A stretch of DNA of 64,000 nt from Cellvibrio sp. KY-YJ-3 (GCF_008806955.1 NZ_CP031727.1:682001-746000), one strand, 5' to 3'. Shown: positions 35,906-44,058, counted from the first letter of the stretch. Notes: generated from the sequence alone by a model not told the origin. Made by a program: numbers and translations.

Positions 35906-36556
35906 TTATTGCGCGGGCGCTGTGGTACCGCGTTCAGCGCGAATCTTGGCAACCAGAAAATCCACCACTTTCAGCATCTCGGCATGACCACCCGCCAAAC
36001 GCGAGCTGATGCGGTATTTGCCATCAACCACCATTTCCGGTGTGCCGGTGATTTTGTAGCTGCGCGCACGGGCTTCAGCTTGTTTGATCTGGCTGGTAAC
36101 ACCAAAGGAGTTATAGGTGCTCAGTGCCTTGGCCTTGTCAACGCCGTAGGTAGCGAAAAAGTCAGCCCACTGTTCAGCACTATTGATTTGTTTGCGCTCC
36201 AAATGCAGGGCGTTAAAAACGGCCATGTGGGTTTTTTCTTTCAGCTTAAGCGCTACAGAGGTGTAGTAACCACGCACCAGCGGCTCCATCTGCGGATTCC
36301 ACATAGCATGGGTTTGACTCAGGTAAACATCTGACTCCTGCTTTTTTTCCCAGGCTTGCAGCATGGGTTCAAAATCAAAGCAATGCGGGCAGGAATAGGC
36401 GAATACTTCCGCTACTTCAATTTTGCTGGGGTCACTGGTGCGTACCGGCTGCTCCAGTACCACGTAGTGTTGACCTTCTTTATAAGTATCAGCTGATTCC
36501 TGGGCACAGGCACTCAGCGAAAACACCAGCCCTAACAGGGCAACCAAAATACGCAT
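35906..36556 (-). CDS. dsbA: Thiol:disulfide interchange protein DsbA (probable lipoprotein form)
   Basis: The 216-residue product starts at ATG 36556 with GGAG seven bases upstream. A thioredoxin-fold oxidase active site CPHC lies in AYSCPHCFDFEP (about residues 55-66), with the cis-Pro loop ITGTPEMVV around 170. It introduces disulfides into exported proteins. The signal region ends LVFSLSAC-A, which satisfies a lipobox, so the protein may be lipid-anchored rather than soluble. Gene order dsbA, cytochrome c4, engB, polA matches Pseudomonas. A perfect 102-bp tandem repeat occupies its upstream region. Confidence 0.92.
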   Translation of the reverse strand: MRILVALLGLVFSLSACAQESADTYKEGQHYVVLEQPVRTSDPSKIEVAEVFAYSCPHCFDFEPMLQAWEKKQESDVYLSQTHAMWNPQMEPLVRGYYTSVALKLKEKTHMAVFNALHLERKQINSAEQWADFFATYGVDKAKALSTYNSFGVTSQIKQAEARARSYKITGTPEMVVDGKYRISSRLAGGHAEMLKVVDFLVAKIRAERGTTAPAQ

Positions 36557-36580
36557 AAACCGCTCCTCAATACTTATATT

Positions 36581-36784
36581 GTTGATGTAATAGTTGTGCA
36601 AAAACCTGTGGGTTTAGTCCTGCAATAGACTGACTAGTTCCCAACTTGGGCCGGATTCTGCGACCCAAGGTCATATCTGTAAGTTGATGTAATAGTTGTG
36701 CAAAAACCTGTGGGTTTAGTCCTGCAATAGACTGACTAGTTCCCAACTTGGGCCGGATTCTGCGACCCAAGGTCATATCTGTAA
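36581..36784. repeat. Perfect 102-bp tandem duplication upstream of dsbA
   Basis: Two identical 102-bp units (36581-36682 and 36683-36784) run from GTTGATGTAATAG to CATATCTGTAA. The unit is a multiple of three, so both copies stay open in one minus-strand frame (34 residues per unit), but that frame has no credible start signal. Each unit contains alternative inverted repeats on the minus strand: CTTGGG with CCCAAG, or CCCAA with TTGGG. It fills nearly the whole interval between the cytochrome c4 terminator and dsbA and so may duplicate a promoter or leader. Confidence 0.97.
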
Positions 36785-36795
36785 AGAGCAGATAC

Positions 36796-36823
36796 AAAAA
36801 AGGCGACCGGAGTCGCCTTTTTT
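36796..36823 (-). terminator. Intrinsic terminator of cytochrome c4 gene
   Basis: A perfect 12-bp stem AAAAAAGGCGAC with GTCGCCTTTTTT around CGGA, 25 bases beyond the cytochrome c4 stop on the minus strand. It separates that gene from the tandem repeat and dsbA. Confidence 0.9.
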
Positions 36824-36847
36824 AACACTTGTTAACTCTCGCAGCGA

Positions 36848-37531
36848 TCAGTGCAAACCGGCGATGTAGTTAGCCAAAGCAACTATCTCGGCATCACTCA
36901 ATGGGGCAGCAATCGAACGCATGGTCATTTGGTCGCCATCGTTAGTGCGATCGCCCGCGCGGAAAGCGCGCAATTGTTTTTCGATATATTCCGGATGTTG
37001 CCCGCTCAAGCGTGGGAAACCAGCAGCAACGTTGCCCTTGGCATCCGGTGCGTGACAACCGGTACAAGCAGGGACACCCGTACTGATATTACCTGCACGA
37101 AAGGTGCGTGCACCCAAGGCCAAGGCATCCACTTTCAAACCGGAGTTGACCTGCACTTGCAATGGTTTGGAACCAGACAGTTGCATAGTTTGAGCCGCGT
37201 AGTGAGCGGCTATGTCTGCCAGATCCTGCTCATTCAAGTTGGCCAACAAACCCACCATTTCCGGCACTTTACGGCCGGTAGTTTCTTTTTTGGCGGCGTC
37301 CTGCTCCAGGTCCCAGGCTTGAATATCCTGCAACTGTTTAACAAGGTATTTCTCGCCCAAACCAGCCAATTTCGGGAAGGTTCCAACCAGGCTATTGCCG
37401 TCGGCGCCGTGACAGGCACCACATACGGCTGCCTTGGCAGCACCCGCTGTAGCATCGCCAGCCGCCATAGCGCCCTGGGCAACCGCTACCAGACCCAGTG
37501 ATAAAAGTGCATTTCGTACGATATGTTTCAT
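36848..37531 (-). CDS. Dihaem cytochrome c4
   Basis: The 227-residue periplasmic protein has a signal peptide ending GAMAAGD and two class I c-type domains. The haem sites are CGACHGADGN (about residues 37-46) and CTGCHAPDAKG (about 137-147). Axial Met candidates are in VPEMVGLL and DQMTMRSIA. The size and two-domain layout are those of cytochrome c4, which passes electrons from the bc1 complex to terminal oxidases. Maturation of its cysteines is functionally linked with the Dsb/Ccm systems, fitting the conserved neighbour dsbA. It is divergent from engB across 225 bp. Confidence 0.93.
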   Translation of the reverse strand: MKHIVRNALLSLGLVAVAQGAMAAGDATAGAAKAAVCGACHGADGNSLVGTFPKLAGLGEKYLVKQLQDIQAWDLEQDAAKKETTGRKVPEMVGLLANLNEQDLADIAAHYAAQTMQLSGSKPLQVQVNSGLKVDALALGARTFRAGNISTGVPACTGCHAPDAKGNVAAGFPRLSGQHPEYIEKQLRAFRAGDRTNDGDQMTMRSIAAPLSDAEIVALANYIAGLH

Positions 37532-37756
37532 TGGCTAATCCGATTTGATCGATGAATCTGATTGTTATGCGTGCGTCTTTGGTGGCAAGTATATACGCAA
37601 GAAATTCGGGTTAGGTTCGCTTAATGACAAGTCAACAAGCTACAATCTCACCCCTATTCCGCATGAATCCCGCTTTTGGCGCGCACGGCGGCCCGAAAAG
37701 CGCCGGCATTATATTACCAACGCGCTAATAACACACTATTTTGAAGGGTTATTATC

Positions 37757-38413
37757 TTGACCGAGATCGTATTTACCAAGGCTTATTTCACCAAGAGCGC
37801 ACCCAGTATCCGCGAGTGTCCTCCAGAGACTGGCTATGAAGTCGCCTTTGCGGGTCGCTCCAACGCCGGTAAATCCAGTGCGATTAATGCGTTGACCAAC
37901 CAAAAGCTGGCACGCACCAGTAAAACCCCCGGTCGCACCCAGTTAATCAACTTTTTTAACCTGAGCGATACCCAGCGCCTGGTGGACTTGCCCGGTTACG
38001 GCTACGCCAAGGTTTCGCGCGATCAAAAAGAAAAATGGCAGCGCGACTTGTCGGAATACCTGCAAAAACGCCAGTGCTTGCAAGGTTTGATCCTGCTGAT
38101 GGATATTCGTCACCCACTGCAGGACTTTGACACCACCATGCTCAACTGGGCGATCAAGGGCAATATGCCGGTGCACATCCTGCTCACCAAAGCCGACAAA
38201 CTCAGTCGTATGCAGGCTAACAATTCCCTATTCGCGGTGCAAAAGCAGCTCAAACAAGCGAAACTCGATCAATTGGTCAGTATCCAGTGTTTTTCAGCGT
38301 TGAAATATGCTGGCCTCGATGAACTCAAAGCGAAATTGCAATCCTGGCTCGCACCGGAATCGGCACAATTGGATACAGCTGGCACAGCGCCAAGCGCGAC
38401 ATCGCAGCAATAG
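37757..38413 (+). CDS. engB: Ribosome-biogenesis GTPase EngB/YsxC
   Basis: The 218-residue Era/Obg-class GTPase has G1 GRSNAGKSS (about 33-41), G2 region KTPGRTQ, G3 [11 protein letters not shown]4 TKAD and G5 SALK. It assists assembly of the large ribosomal subunit. Translation must start at TTG 37757: GAAGGG lies eight bases upstream, an in-frame stop occurs five codons earlier, and the resulting N-terminus ([16 protein letters not shown]) aligns with the family. The C-terminal tail after about residue 200 is short and low-complexity. It is convergent with polA across a 550-bp region rich in terminators. Confidence 0.95.
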   Translation: MTEIVFTKAYFTKSAPSIRECPPETGYEVAFAGRSNAGKSSAINALTNQKLARTSKTPGRTQLINFFNLSDTQRLVDLPGYGYAKVSRDQKEKWQRDLSEYLQKRQCLQGLILLMDIRHPLQDFDTTMLNWAIKGNMPVHILLTKADKLSRMQANNSLFAVQKQLKQAKLDQLVSIQCFSALKYAGLDELKAKLQSWLAPESAQLDTAGTAPSATSQQ

Positions 38414-38423
38414 AACCCCCCAA

Positions 38424-38535
38424 TAAAAAAATCCGATGATTTGTGAAAATCATCGGATAAAAAACTGGCACCCTTGGGGTGGCGCCAGATGGGCTAGAGT
38501 AAAACAACCAAAGACGGGAGGAAAATACACACGTT
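38424..38535 (-). ncRNA. Candidate small RNA B (engB-proximal)
   Basis: On the minus strand a CU-rich stretch TTTTCCTCCC (38516-38525), complementary to a Shine-Dalgarno, is followed by a hairpin CTGGC...GCCAG near 38464-38488. A perfect 12-bp terminator stem (38431-38458) with a T-tract comes next. Location and architecture match a trans-acting Hfq-dependent small RNA such as ErsA or Spot 42, but no primary-sequence homology is claimed and the 5' end is a guess. Confidence 0.35.
38431..38458 (-). terminator. Minus-strand intrinsic terminator B
   Basis: ATCCGATGATTT pairs perfectly with AAATCATCGGAT around GTGA. The T-tract exists only on the minus strand (38424-38430), so it does not primarily serve engB on the plus strand. 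It lies over 500 bp beyond polA, behind another terminator, which implies a transcript of its own. Confidence 0.85.
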
Positions 38536-38728
38536 AAATCAATAAGTTGGCTTAACTGGTTACTCTGACCTAAGGGCTGGCAATAAAGTTCAGTGAAATT
38601 TTTCAAATACGCTCGGTGCAACATTTTTTGCACAATTTAGTGATCGAGGTCACCTCTCGCGGCATCAAAACCATCCAATCGTCACCTTATCCCCCCTGAA
38701 TACCGCGCCTGTGATTGCCAAATAACAG

Positions 38729-38850
38729 GCAAAAAAAACCCCGATAAAATCGGGGTTGGCTTAGCTTAATTGACTTCATGCTCAGCTGGCTTAAACGCCA
38801 TTAGGGGAGGAGTTAGCTCATGATCGTAAAACACACATAACTGAGACCCA
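38729..38850 (-). ncRNA. Candidate small RNA A (polA-proximal)
   Basis: On the minus strand a CU-rich stretch CTCCTCCCC (38804-38812) precedes about 45 bases of imperfect inverted repeats and then the terminator at 38737-38757. It may be an independent small RNA or a processed polA 3'-UTR fragment. The 5' end is not defined. It resembles candidate B in order of elements. Confidence 0.3.
38737..38757 (-). terminator. Minus-strand intrinsic terminator A
   Basis: AACCCCGAT pairs with ATCGGGGTT around loop AAA, followed on the minus strand by eight T. It is about 210 bases after the polA stop and could end polA mRNA or a small RNA. Confidence 0.85.
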
Positions 38851-38964
38851 CCCCTTTCAAATTAAGTTCAACAAATTTGTAAATAAATTTGCACAATCTT
38901 TGGTTAATTCAGTAAACATTAATAAAAACAACGCCTTAGCTTGTTAAAAAAATTTACATAGCGC

Positions 38965-41766
38965 TTAATGTGCCTCATCCCAGTTATCGCCCACACCCGC
39001 TTCCACCAGTAACGGCACCTTCAGCGACGCTGCCGCCGACATGCGTTCAATTAACCCTGCACGTACGCTATCGAGTTGTGACTCAGCGACTTCCAGTACC
39101 AATTCATCGTGTACTTGCATGATGATTTTGGCATCCAATCCCGTTTCATCCAGCCAGGCCTGCACCTTAATCATCGCGGTTTTGATGATATCGGCAGCCG
39201 TACCCTGCATGGGGGCATTAATAGCGGTGCGCTCGGCGCCCATTTGCAGGTTTTTGTTTTTGGCGTTGATCTCCGGCAGATATAGGCGACGACCAAACAA
39301 GGTCTCCACATAACCCTGCTCATGGGCAAGCGCGCGGATATTGTTCATATAGCGCTGCACACCCGGGTAGCGCTCAAAGTAGCGGTCGATATATTGCTGT
39401 GCTTCGTTGCGCCCGAGATGTAGTTGTTTGGCGAGACCAAAGGCCGACATGCCGTAGATCAAACCAAAGTTGATCGCCTTGGCACTGCGACGCATTTCCG
39501 GGCTGACCGCATCCAACGCCACGCCAAATACTTCGGCGGCGGTGGCACGGTGTACATCCAGCCCTTTTTCAAAGGCGCTGAGCAGGCCGGCGTCATCCGA
39601 CAAGTGCGCCATAATGCGCAGTTCAATTTGCGAGTAGTCCGCCGCTACCAATTTATAACCTTGGGGGGCGATAAACGCCTGGCGAATACGGCGCCCCTCT
39701 TCCGTTTTAATCGGAATATTTTGCAGGTTGGGATCTTGCGAGGATAAACGCCCGGTTGCCGCTACCGCTTGATGATAGCTGGTATGTATGCGGCCAGTGC
39801 GCGGGTTAATCACCAGCGGCAATTTATCGGTGTAGGTCGATTTTAATTTTGCGAGGCCGCGATACTCCATCAACACTTTGGGCAGCGGATAATCCAGTGC
39901 CAACTCTTGCAACACCTCCTCTGCAGTTGAAGGCGTACCTGTCGGTGTTTTTTTAATAACGGGCAACTTCTGTTGTTCAAATAAAATCGCGCCTAATTGT
40001 TTGGGCGAACTTAAATTAAATTCTTGCCCGGCAATCTCAAAGGCTTTGCGCTCAAGTTGTGTTAATCGCTCACCTAATTCAATACTGTGTTTGCCGAGCA
40101 ACTTGGCATCCACCAACGCGCCGTTGCGCTCAATAAGCGACAACACTGGCACCAGCGGCATTTCAATATTTTCAAATACATTTTTTAGCGATTCAATTTT
40201 TTCTAACTGCGGCCAAAAAAATTGATGCAAGCGCAGAGTGATATCGGCGTCTTCCGCCGCGTAGTGTCCGGCGTCCTCAATTTTTAATTGGTTAAAGCTG
40301 AGCTGTTTTACACCTTTGCCCGCCAGCTCTTCAAAGGTGACGGTTTTGTAATCCAAATAATTTTGTGCAAGGTCATCCATATTGTGGCGACTGCCTATGG
40401 AGTTCCATACATAGGATTCCAGCATGGTATCGAATTTAATACCGCGCAATTCGATGTTGTAATTGAGCAGCACACTGCGATCGTATTTTAAATTCTGGCC
40501 AATTTTTATTTTATTGGCATCTTCCAAAATGGGTTTTAATTGTTCCAGCACCCACTCCAGCGGCAGTTGCTCGGGTGCGCCCATGTAGTCGTGACCACAG
40601 GGCACATAGGCGGCGATACCGGCTTCAATCGCAAAATTCACCCCGACAATTTTGGCATCCATAATTTCCAGCGCGGTGGTTTCAGTATCAAACGAAAAAG
40701 CGCTGGCGTTTTGCAGGCGCAGCAACCACTCGGCAAATAAATTTTTATCAGTAATGATGTCGTAGCGAATTTCCTGCGGAGCAACAGCACTAACGGATTC
40801 AATTTTTTCTTCATCATTATTACTGAGAGTAAGATTATTCGCGGCGCCAGGTTGGTCTGTGGCATGTTGCGCGATGGCGCTTTCACCTAAATCTTTTACC
40901 CAACTTTTAAATTCCAACTCTTCAAATAATTCGCGCAAGCGCTGATTATCGGGTGCTGAAAGATGAATAGATTCCGGGCTCAGCGGCAATTCCACATCCA
41001 CTTTAATCGTGGCCAAGCGATAAGACAGATAAGCCATATCGCGATGCTCAAGCAATTTTTCCGGCATGGTTTTGGCGCCGCGAAAGGACAGGCTGCGCAC
41101 TTTTTCCAAGTCAGCATAAATCGCATCCAAGCCGCCCATACCCTGAATTAACCCCTGCGCGGTTTTTTCACCCACCCCGGGCACACCGGGAATATTGTCA
41201 ACCTTGTCGCCCATGAGCGCGAGGTAATCAATCATCAACTCCGGACCAAAACCGTACTTGGCATTAACGCCGGGAATATCCAATACCGTTTCAGTCATGG
41301 TATTGACCAAAGTGACATGCTCATTCACCAGCTGCGCCATGTCTTTATCGCCGGTGGAAATCACTACATCGCGTTTTTGTTCGGTGGCTTGGCGCGCGAG
41401 GGTGCCAATCACATCGTCGGCCTCTACTCCCTCTATTACTAATAGCGGCAACCCCATGGCTTGCACTATGTCGTGAATGGGTTGTACCTGCGGGCGCAAA
41501 TCGTCGGGCATAGGCGGGCGATTGGCTTTGTATTCGGCAAACATGTCGTCGCGGAAGGTTTTGCCTTTGGCATCAAAGACTACGGCAATAGGACTGCGCG
41601 GGTAGTCCTTCACCAACCGACGCATCATATTTACCACCCCTTTGACCGCACCCGTGGGCTGGCCTTTGGAATTGGTGAGTGGTGGCAGGGCGTGATAGGC
41701 GCGATAGAGGTAGGAAGAACCATCAACAAGCACCAGAGGCGGCTGATTTTGGAGAGTCTCGGTCAT
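38965..41766 (-). CDS. polA: DNA polymerase I
   Basis: The product is 933 residues when started at ATG 41766 (MTETLQNQPPLVLVDGSSYLYRA), the usual polA N-terminus; a longer 958-codon frame is an unneeded extension. It has a 5'-3' exonuclease (1-290, including the VEADDVIGTLA and GDKVDNIPG metal-site segments). The 3'-5' exonuclease (about 340-535) has FSFDTETTAL with intact Asp-x-Glu. The polymerase domain (540-933) has DYSQIELRIMAHLS, the O-helix RRSAKAINFGLIYG and QVHDELVLEV. All three activities look intact. It processes Okazaki fragments and fills repair gaps. Confidence 0.97.
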   Translation of the reverse strand: MTETLQNQPPLVLVDGSSYLYRAYHALPPLTNSKGQPTGAVKGVVNMMRRLVKDYPRSPIAVVFDAKGKTFRDDMFAEYKANRPPMPDDLRPQVQPIHDIVQAMGLPLLVIEGVEADDVIGTLARQATEQKRDVVISTGDKDMAQLVNEHVTLVNTMTETVLDIPGVNAKYGFGPELMIDYLALMGDKVDNIPGVPGVGEKTAQGLIQGMGGLDAIYADLEKVRSLSFRGAKTMPEKLLEHRDMAYLSYRLATIKVDVELPLSPESIHLSAPDNQRLRELFEELEFKSWVKDLGESAIAQHATDQPGAANNLTLSNNDEEKIESVSAVAPQEIRYDIITDKNLFAEWLLRLQNASAFSFDTETTALEIMDAKIVGVNFAIEAGIAAYVPCGHDYMGAPEQLPLEWVLEQLKPILEDANKIKIGQNLKYDRSVLLNYNIELRGIKFDTMLESYVWNSIGSRHNMDDLAQNYLDYKTVTFEELAGKGVKQLSFNQLKIEDAGHYAAEDADITLRLHQFFWPQLEKIESLKNVFENIEMPLVPVLSLIERNGALVDAKLLGKHSIELGERLTQLERKAFEIAGQEFNLSSPKQLGAILFEQQKLPVIKKTPTGTPSTAEEVLQELALDYPLPKVLMEYRGLAKLKSTYTDKLPLVINPRTGRIHTSYHQAVAATGRLSSQDPNLQNIPIKTEEGRRIRQAFIAPQGYKLVAADYSQIELRIMAHLSDDAGLLSAFEKGLDVHRATAAEVFGVALDAVSPEMRRSAKAINFGLIYGMSAFGLAKQLHLGRNEAQQYIDRYFERYPGVQRYMNNIRALAHEQGYVETLFGRRLYLPEINAKNKNLQMGAERTAINAPMQGTAADIIKTAMIKVQAWLDETGLDAKIIMQVHDELVLEVAESQLDSVRAGLIERMSAAASLKVPLLVEAGVGDNWDEAH

Positions 41767-42176
41767 AGAAATATCTGCACTAAAGGGGCTGTAAATAGGC
41801 CGCAGGATACACCAAAGGCCCAGCGATCGAGCCAGAGCCATAACGCAATCCCCCCAAAGGTAACAATCAGGGAAGCGATGATTACAAAAGTGTTACCACT
41901 ACAAAAATGTGTTACCAGACGACAAAGCTCGTGCGATTTATAGGATAACCAGCTAAGTTTCGGTATTTATTCACATTTTATAGATTTCAATAACAAAAAG
42001 ATTTAACGAAGCACTAGCCAATCAAATTTAATGTGTTACCATGAGTAACATAAGGTAACAAAAGAGCTTAACCCGCTTCTGATGTTACCCAAACGCTAGA
42101 CCTAAACACTTTACCCAAGACAAATAGGTTGCTCACAAGGCAACTGGAATTGAATGATCCATCGGAGGAACCCACG
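41767..42176. other. 410-bp region between polA and the small secreted protein gene
   Basis: No gene is seen. It contains the polA promoter on the minus strand and a cluster of seven TGTTACC-type heptamers (annotated separately) leading to the secreted-protein gene. The GGAGG at 42164-42168 is that gene's ribosome-binding site. Confidence 0.6.
41859..42089. promoter_or_regulatory. Cluster of seven TGTTACC/GGTAACA heptamers
   Basis: Copies lie at 41859 (reverse), 41891, 41910, 42034, 42044 (reverse, AGTAACA), 42054 (reverse) and 42083. Those at 42034, 42044 and 42054 are spaced by exactly 10 bp, one helical turn. The pair 42034 and 42044 forms the perfect palindrome TGTTAC-CATGA-GTAACA. Chance recurrence of a 7-mer seven times in 231 bp is very unlikely, so this looks like a multi-site operator. 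No known regulator is assigned. Confidence 0.55.
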
Positions 42177-42434
42177 ATGAAAAAGACCACACTGATATTT
42201 GCAACTTTGTTACTGACCGCAACCGGCGCTTATGCCGATGATGCCAAGAATCAAGAATTGACCCTGGCCGCTGCCGATTTAGGCGTAAAGGCGACTTGGG
42301 TTGAAACTCAGGAAGACGCGGAAGCGCGTATTGCTGATGAATTGACTGCTAAAGAAGATGCCCTGAACGACAAGGCACACGCCAAACTCGAAGAGCAGTT
42401 GGAAGCCAAACTGGCCAAGCAGTTCGAACTCTGA
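42177..42434 (+). CDS. Small secreted helical protein of unknown function
   Basis: The 85-residue product from ATG 42177 has GGAGG eight bases upstream; a longer frame from 42129 bypasses this signal and is rejected. The signal peptide MKKTTLIFATLLLTATGAYA is textbook, with cleavage before DDAKN. The mature 65 residues are charged (Glu, Lys, Ala, Leu) and helical, with EEQLEAKLAKQFEL at the end, but no recognised family. The upstream region has the heptamer cluster, so it is probably tightly regulated. A terminator follows about 135 bp downstream. Periplasmic or extracellular location is inferred. Confidence 0.75.
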   Translation: MKKTTLIFATLLLTATGAYADDAKNQELTLAAADLGVKATWVETQEDAEARIADELTAKEDALNDKAHAKLEEQLEAKLAKQFEL

Positions 42435-42794
42435 TTGAAACACTGAAACACCGGTTGTAGCCGGACTGGTCAACTGCTAATCCGGCAAGTATTTTCTCGT
42501 TATTGTTTTGTTTGACCCTTTATTTTCTCCTCGTGTATTAGCCCTGCAAAGACTTGATAAGTGTTATCGAGCCGCTGCGGGGCTCTTTTTTTGTACAGAA
42601 TCACAAATTTGTCATTTGCTTTTTAGGTTGGCGTCAAAACAAACATCAGTAACTGGCAGCTGACCTAGACTGATCAGGAACGCTGCTTTTATAAGCCGTT
42701 TTTTGCGTGCAGATGTATCAGCCACAGCAATAAACCATCGCGATGTTTATTCTTTCTGTCGGGTATTAACACCCCTATTTGCACAGGACTGTTT
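42435..42794. other. 360-bp intergenic region with terminator
   Basis: It holds the terminator at 42569-42592, a small upstream hairpin GATAA/TTATC (42555-42567), and about 200 bp presumably carrying the promoter of the next small gene. AGGA at 42785-42788 is a plausible ribosome-binding site. No further gene is seen. Confidence 0.5.
42569..42592 (+). terminator. Intrinsic terminator after the small secreted protein gene
   Basis: GAGCC pairs with GGCTC around a seven-base loop and is followed by seven T on the plus strand. Confidence 0.75.
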
Positions 42795-43094
42795 ATGGAT
42801 ACTTTAATCTTCTCGCAAACGGCGATTTTTCGCCTGCAACAATTAGCCAGCTGCATTTATCACAAAACAGGAATTCGCCATCGCATGGCGACACAAGAAG
42901 GAATGCTGGAACTGCTGCGCGATGGCAGCGCGTCACGCGATGCGGAGGTGCGCGAGTATTACGATTCATTTGTGCTGGAGTTAAACAAACGCCAGCTGGA
43001 CATGCTGGAAGCGCGCAATGTAAAACTGCGCAAACCCTTTCACAGCTCAGTGATTGGCGGCGCCACTGTCAGCACTATCCGCAAGACAGCGTAA
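42795..43094 (+). CDS. Conserved-looking hypothetical protein
   Basis: A 99-residue soluble protein with no signal peptide or membrane segment. A helical region GMLELLRDGSASRDAEVREYYDSFVLELNKRQLDMLEARN dominates in the middle (written here only as residues 36 to 75: GMLELLRDGS onward). AGGA seven bases upstream supports ATG 42795. Its last 48 bp overlap the 3' end of the convergent znuA gene. No family is recognised. A competing 177-codon frame from 42779 lacks protein character. Confidence 0.5.
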   Translation: MDTLIFSQTAIFRLQQLASCIYHKTGIRHRMATQEGMLELLRDGSASRDAEVREYYDSFVLELNKRQLDMLEARNVKLRKPFHSSVIGGATVSTIRKTA

Positions 43095-44000
43095 AAAACT
43101 CTGCCCTAATTGCTCCATCAACATGCGATAGCTGGATACTTGCTCATTACCCACAGGGTCCAGCATACCGATATTCAAGCCCAACGAATGCGCCATTTCC
43201 TCTAGCGAACTGCTGTTATGGTAGGGCTCCAAAAAGACACAACGCCCCTCTTTTGCTAGTACATCGCGCAATTCCTGCAAATGTTTCGCGCCCGGGCGAC
43301 GCTCCGGCGTAAAGGTTACATAGGCCAATTGATGCAGGCCGTAATGGCTAACAAAGTGGCTGTAGCCCTCGTGATACACCGCAAAACCCAAGGGCTTTAC
43401 CGGCGCCAACTGCTTGAGCAACTGCGCATCCAACTCCACTAACGACTGACTAAAACGCTCGGCATTGAGGGTAAATTGTGCACCCGACTCAGGCGCAATT
43501 TGAGTCAGGCGCTCGGCCAGTGCACGGGCGATAACCGCCGCATTGCGCGGATCCAGCCAGATATGTGGATCGCCGCTGGTGTGCTGATGCTGATTGTCGC
43601 GACTGGTATGGGCATGATCGTGATTATCGAGTTCAGGCCAAAATAAATCGCTCAAGCCATAGGTTGTCAGCACTTGTTGCGCCGGCAAACTGGCGAGTGG
43701 GCGCGCCAGAAAACTCTCCAATTCCGCTCCCACCCACAGCACCAAATCCGCATCGCGCAGGCGACGGTGATCGGACATTTTGAGCGGATAATCATGGGCT
43801 GAGGCTGTTACAGGCAGCAGAGTATCGATATCCGCATGACTGCCAGCCACCTCCTGGGCGATAAGCGCCAGTGGTTTAATGCTGGCCAACACCTTGGGTT
43901 TGGCCGCCGCCGTGCTCGCCAATGAACATAGCAACAACGCCATCAAGGTGCGACAAATAAAAGCCAGGGGGAAAACAAAACCCAAGCGGGGTAAACCCAT
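43047..44000 (-). CDS. znuA: Zinc ABC transporter substrate-binding protein ZnuA
   Basis: The 317-residue product starts at ATG 44000; 43943 is an alternative and the 378-codon frame is too long. A signal peptide ends TAAAKPK. The cluster A-1 metal-binding fold shows SIKPLALIAQEVAG, the first His ligand in TASAHDYPLKMSDHRR, and a His/Asp-rich loop NHDHAHTSRDNQHQHTSGD that shuttles zinc. DPHIWLDPRNA and the later ligand in YHEGYSHFVSHYG are also present. It captures zinc in the periplasm for ZnuBC. It is divergent from zur-znuCB with a Zur-box-like palindrome between them. Confidence 0.95.
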   Translation of the reverse strand: MGLPRLGFVFPLAFICRTLMALLLCSLASTAAAKPKVLASIKPLALIAQEVAGSHADIDTLLPVTASAHDYPLKMSDHRRLRDADLVLWVGAELESFLARPLASLPAQQVLTTYGLSDLFWPELDNHDHAHTSRDNQHQHTSGDPHIWLDPRNAAVIARALAERLTQIAPESGAQFTLNAERFSQSLVELDAQLLKQLAPVKPLGFAVYHEGYSHFVSHYGLHQLAYVTFTPERRPGAKHLQELRDVLAKEGRCVFLEPYHNSSSLEEMAHSLGLNIGMLDPVGNEQVSSYRMLMEQLGQSFLRCLADSADSGAANH

Positions 44001-44058
44001 GATTGTGAATCCTGTAACACCGCGCAACGGCGGCAGTGAAATAAATGCCCGAACAAAG

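Larger units (their letters stand above)
38414..38964. other. 551-bp engB-polA intergenic region (spf/ersA locus equivalent)
   Basis: No protein gene is seen. In E. coli the Spot 42 gene and in Pseudomonas the ErsA gene lie between polA and engB. Here the region holds two minus-strand terminators and two CU-rich stretches (annotated separately) plus a small hairpin GTGCAA/TTGCAC at about 38617-38634. No clear sigma-70 promoter could be defined by eye. Confidence 0.6.

Noticed and set aside
36557-36600. Possible dsbA promoter TTGCAC-N17-TATAAG
   Set aside because: The -35 match is poor and the implied transcription start falls on the ribosome-binding site, leaving almost no leader.
36567-36797. 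76-codon minus-strand frame inside the 102-bp tandem repeat
   Set aside because: Its internal repetition simply reflects the DNA duplication of a multiple of three. There is no Shine-Dalgarno and it runs across the dsbA leader.
38820-38840. Plus-strand GGGGAGGAG followed by ATG near 38820
   Set aside because: The frame stops after six codons. The purine-rich stretch is better explained as the complement of a CU-rich small-RNA segment.
42779-43312. 177-codon plus-strand frame overlapping the small gene at 42795
   Set aside because: It starts at a non-ATG codon, extends far into antisense znuA and has low-quality residue composition. The 99-codon frame with AGGA is preferred.
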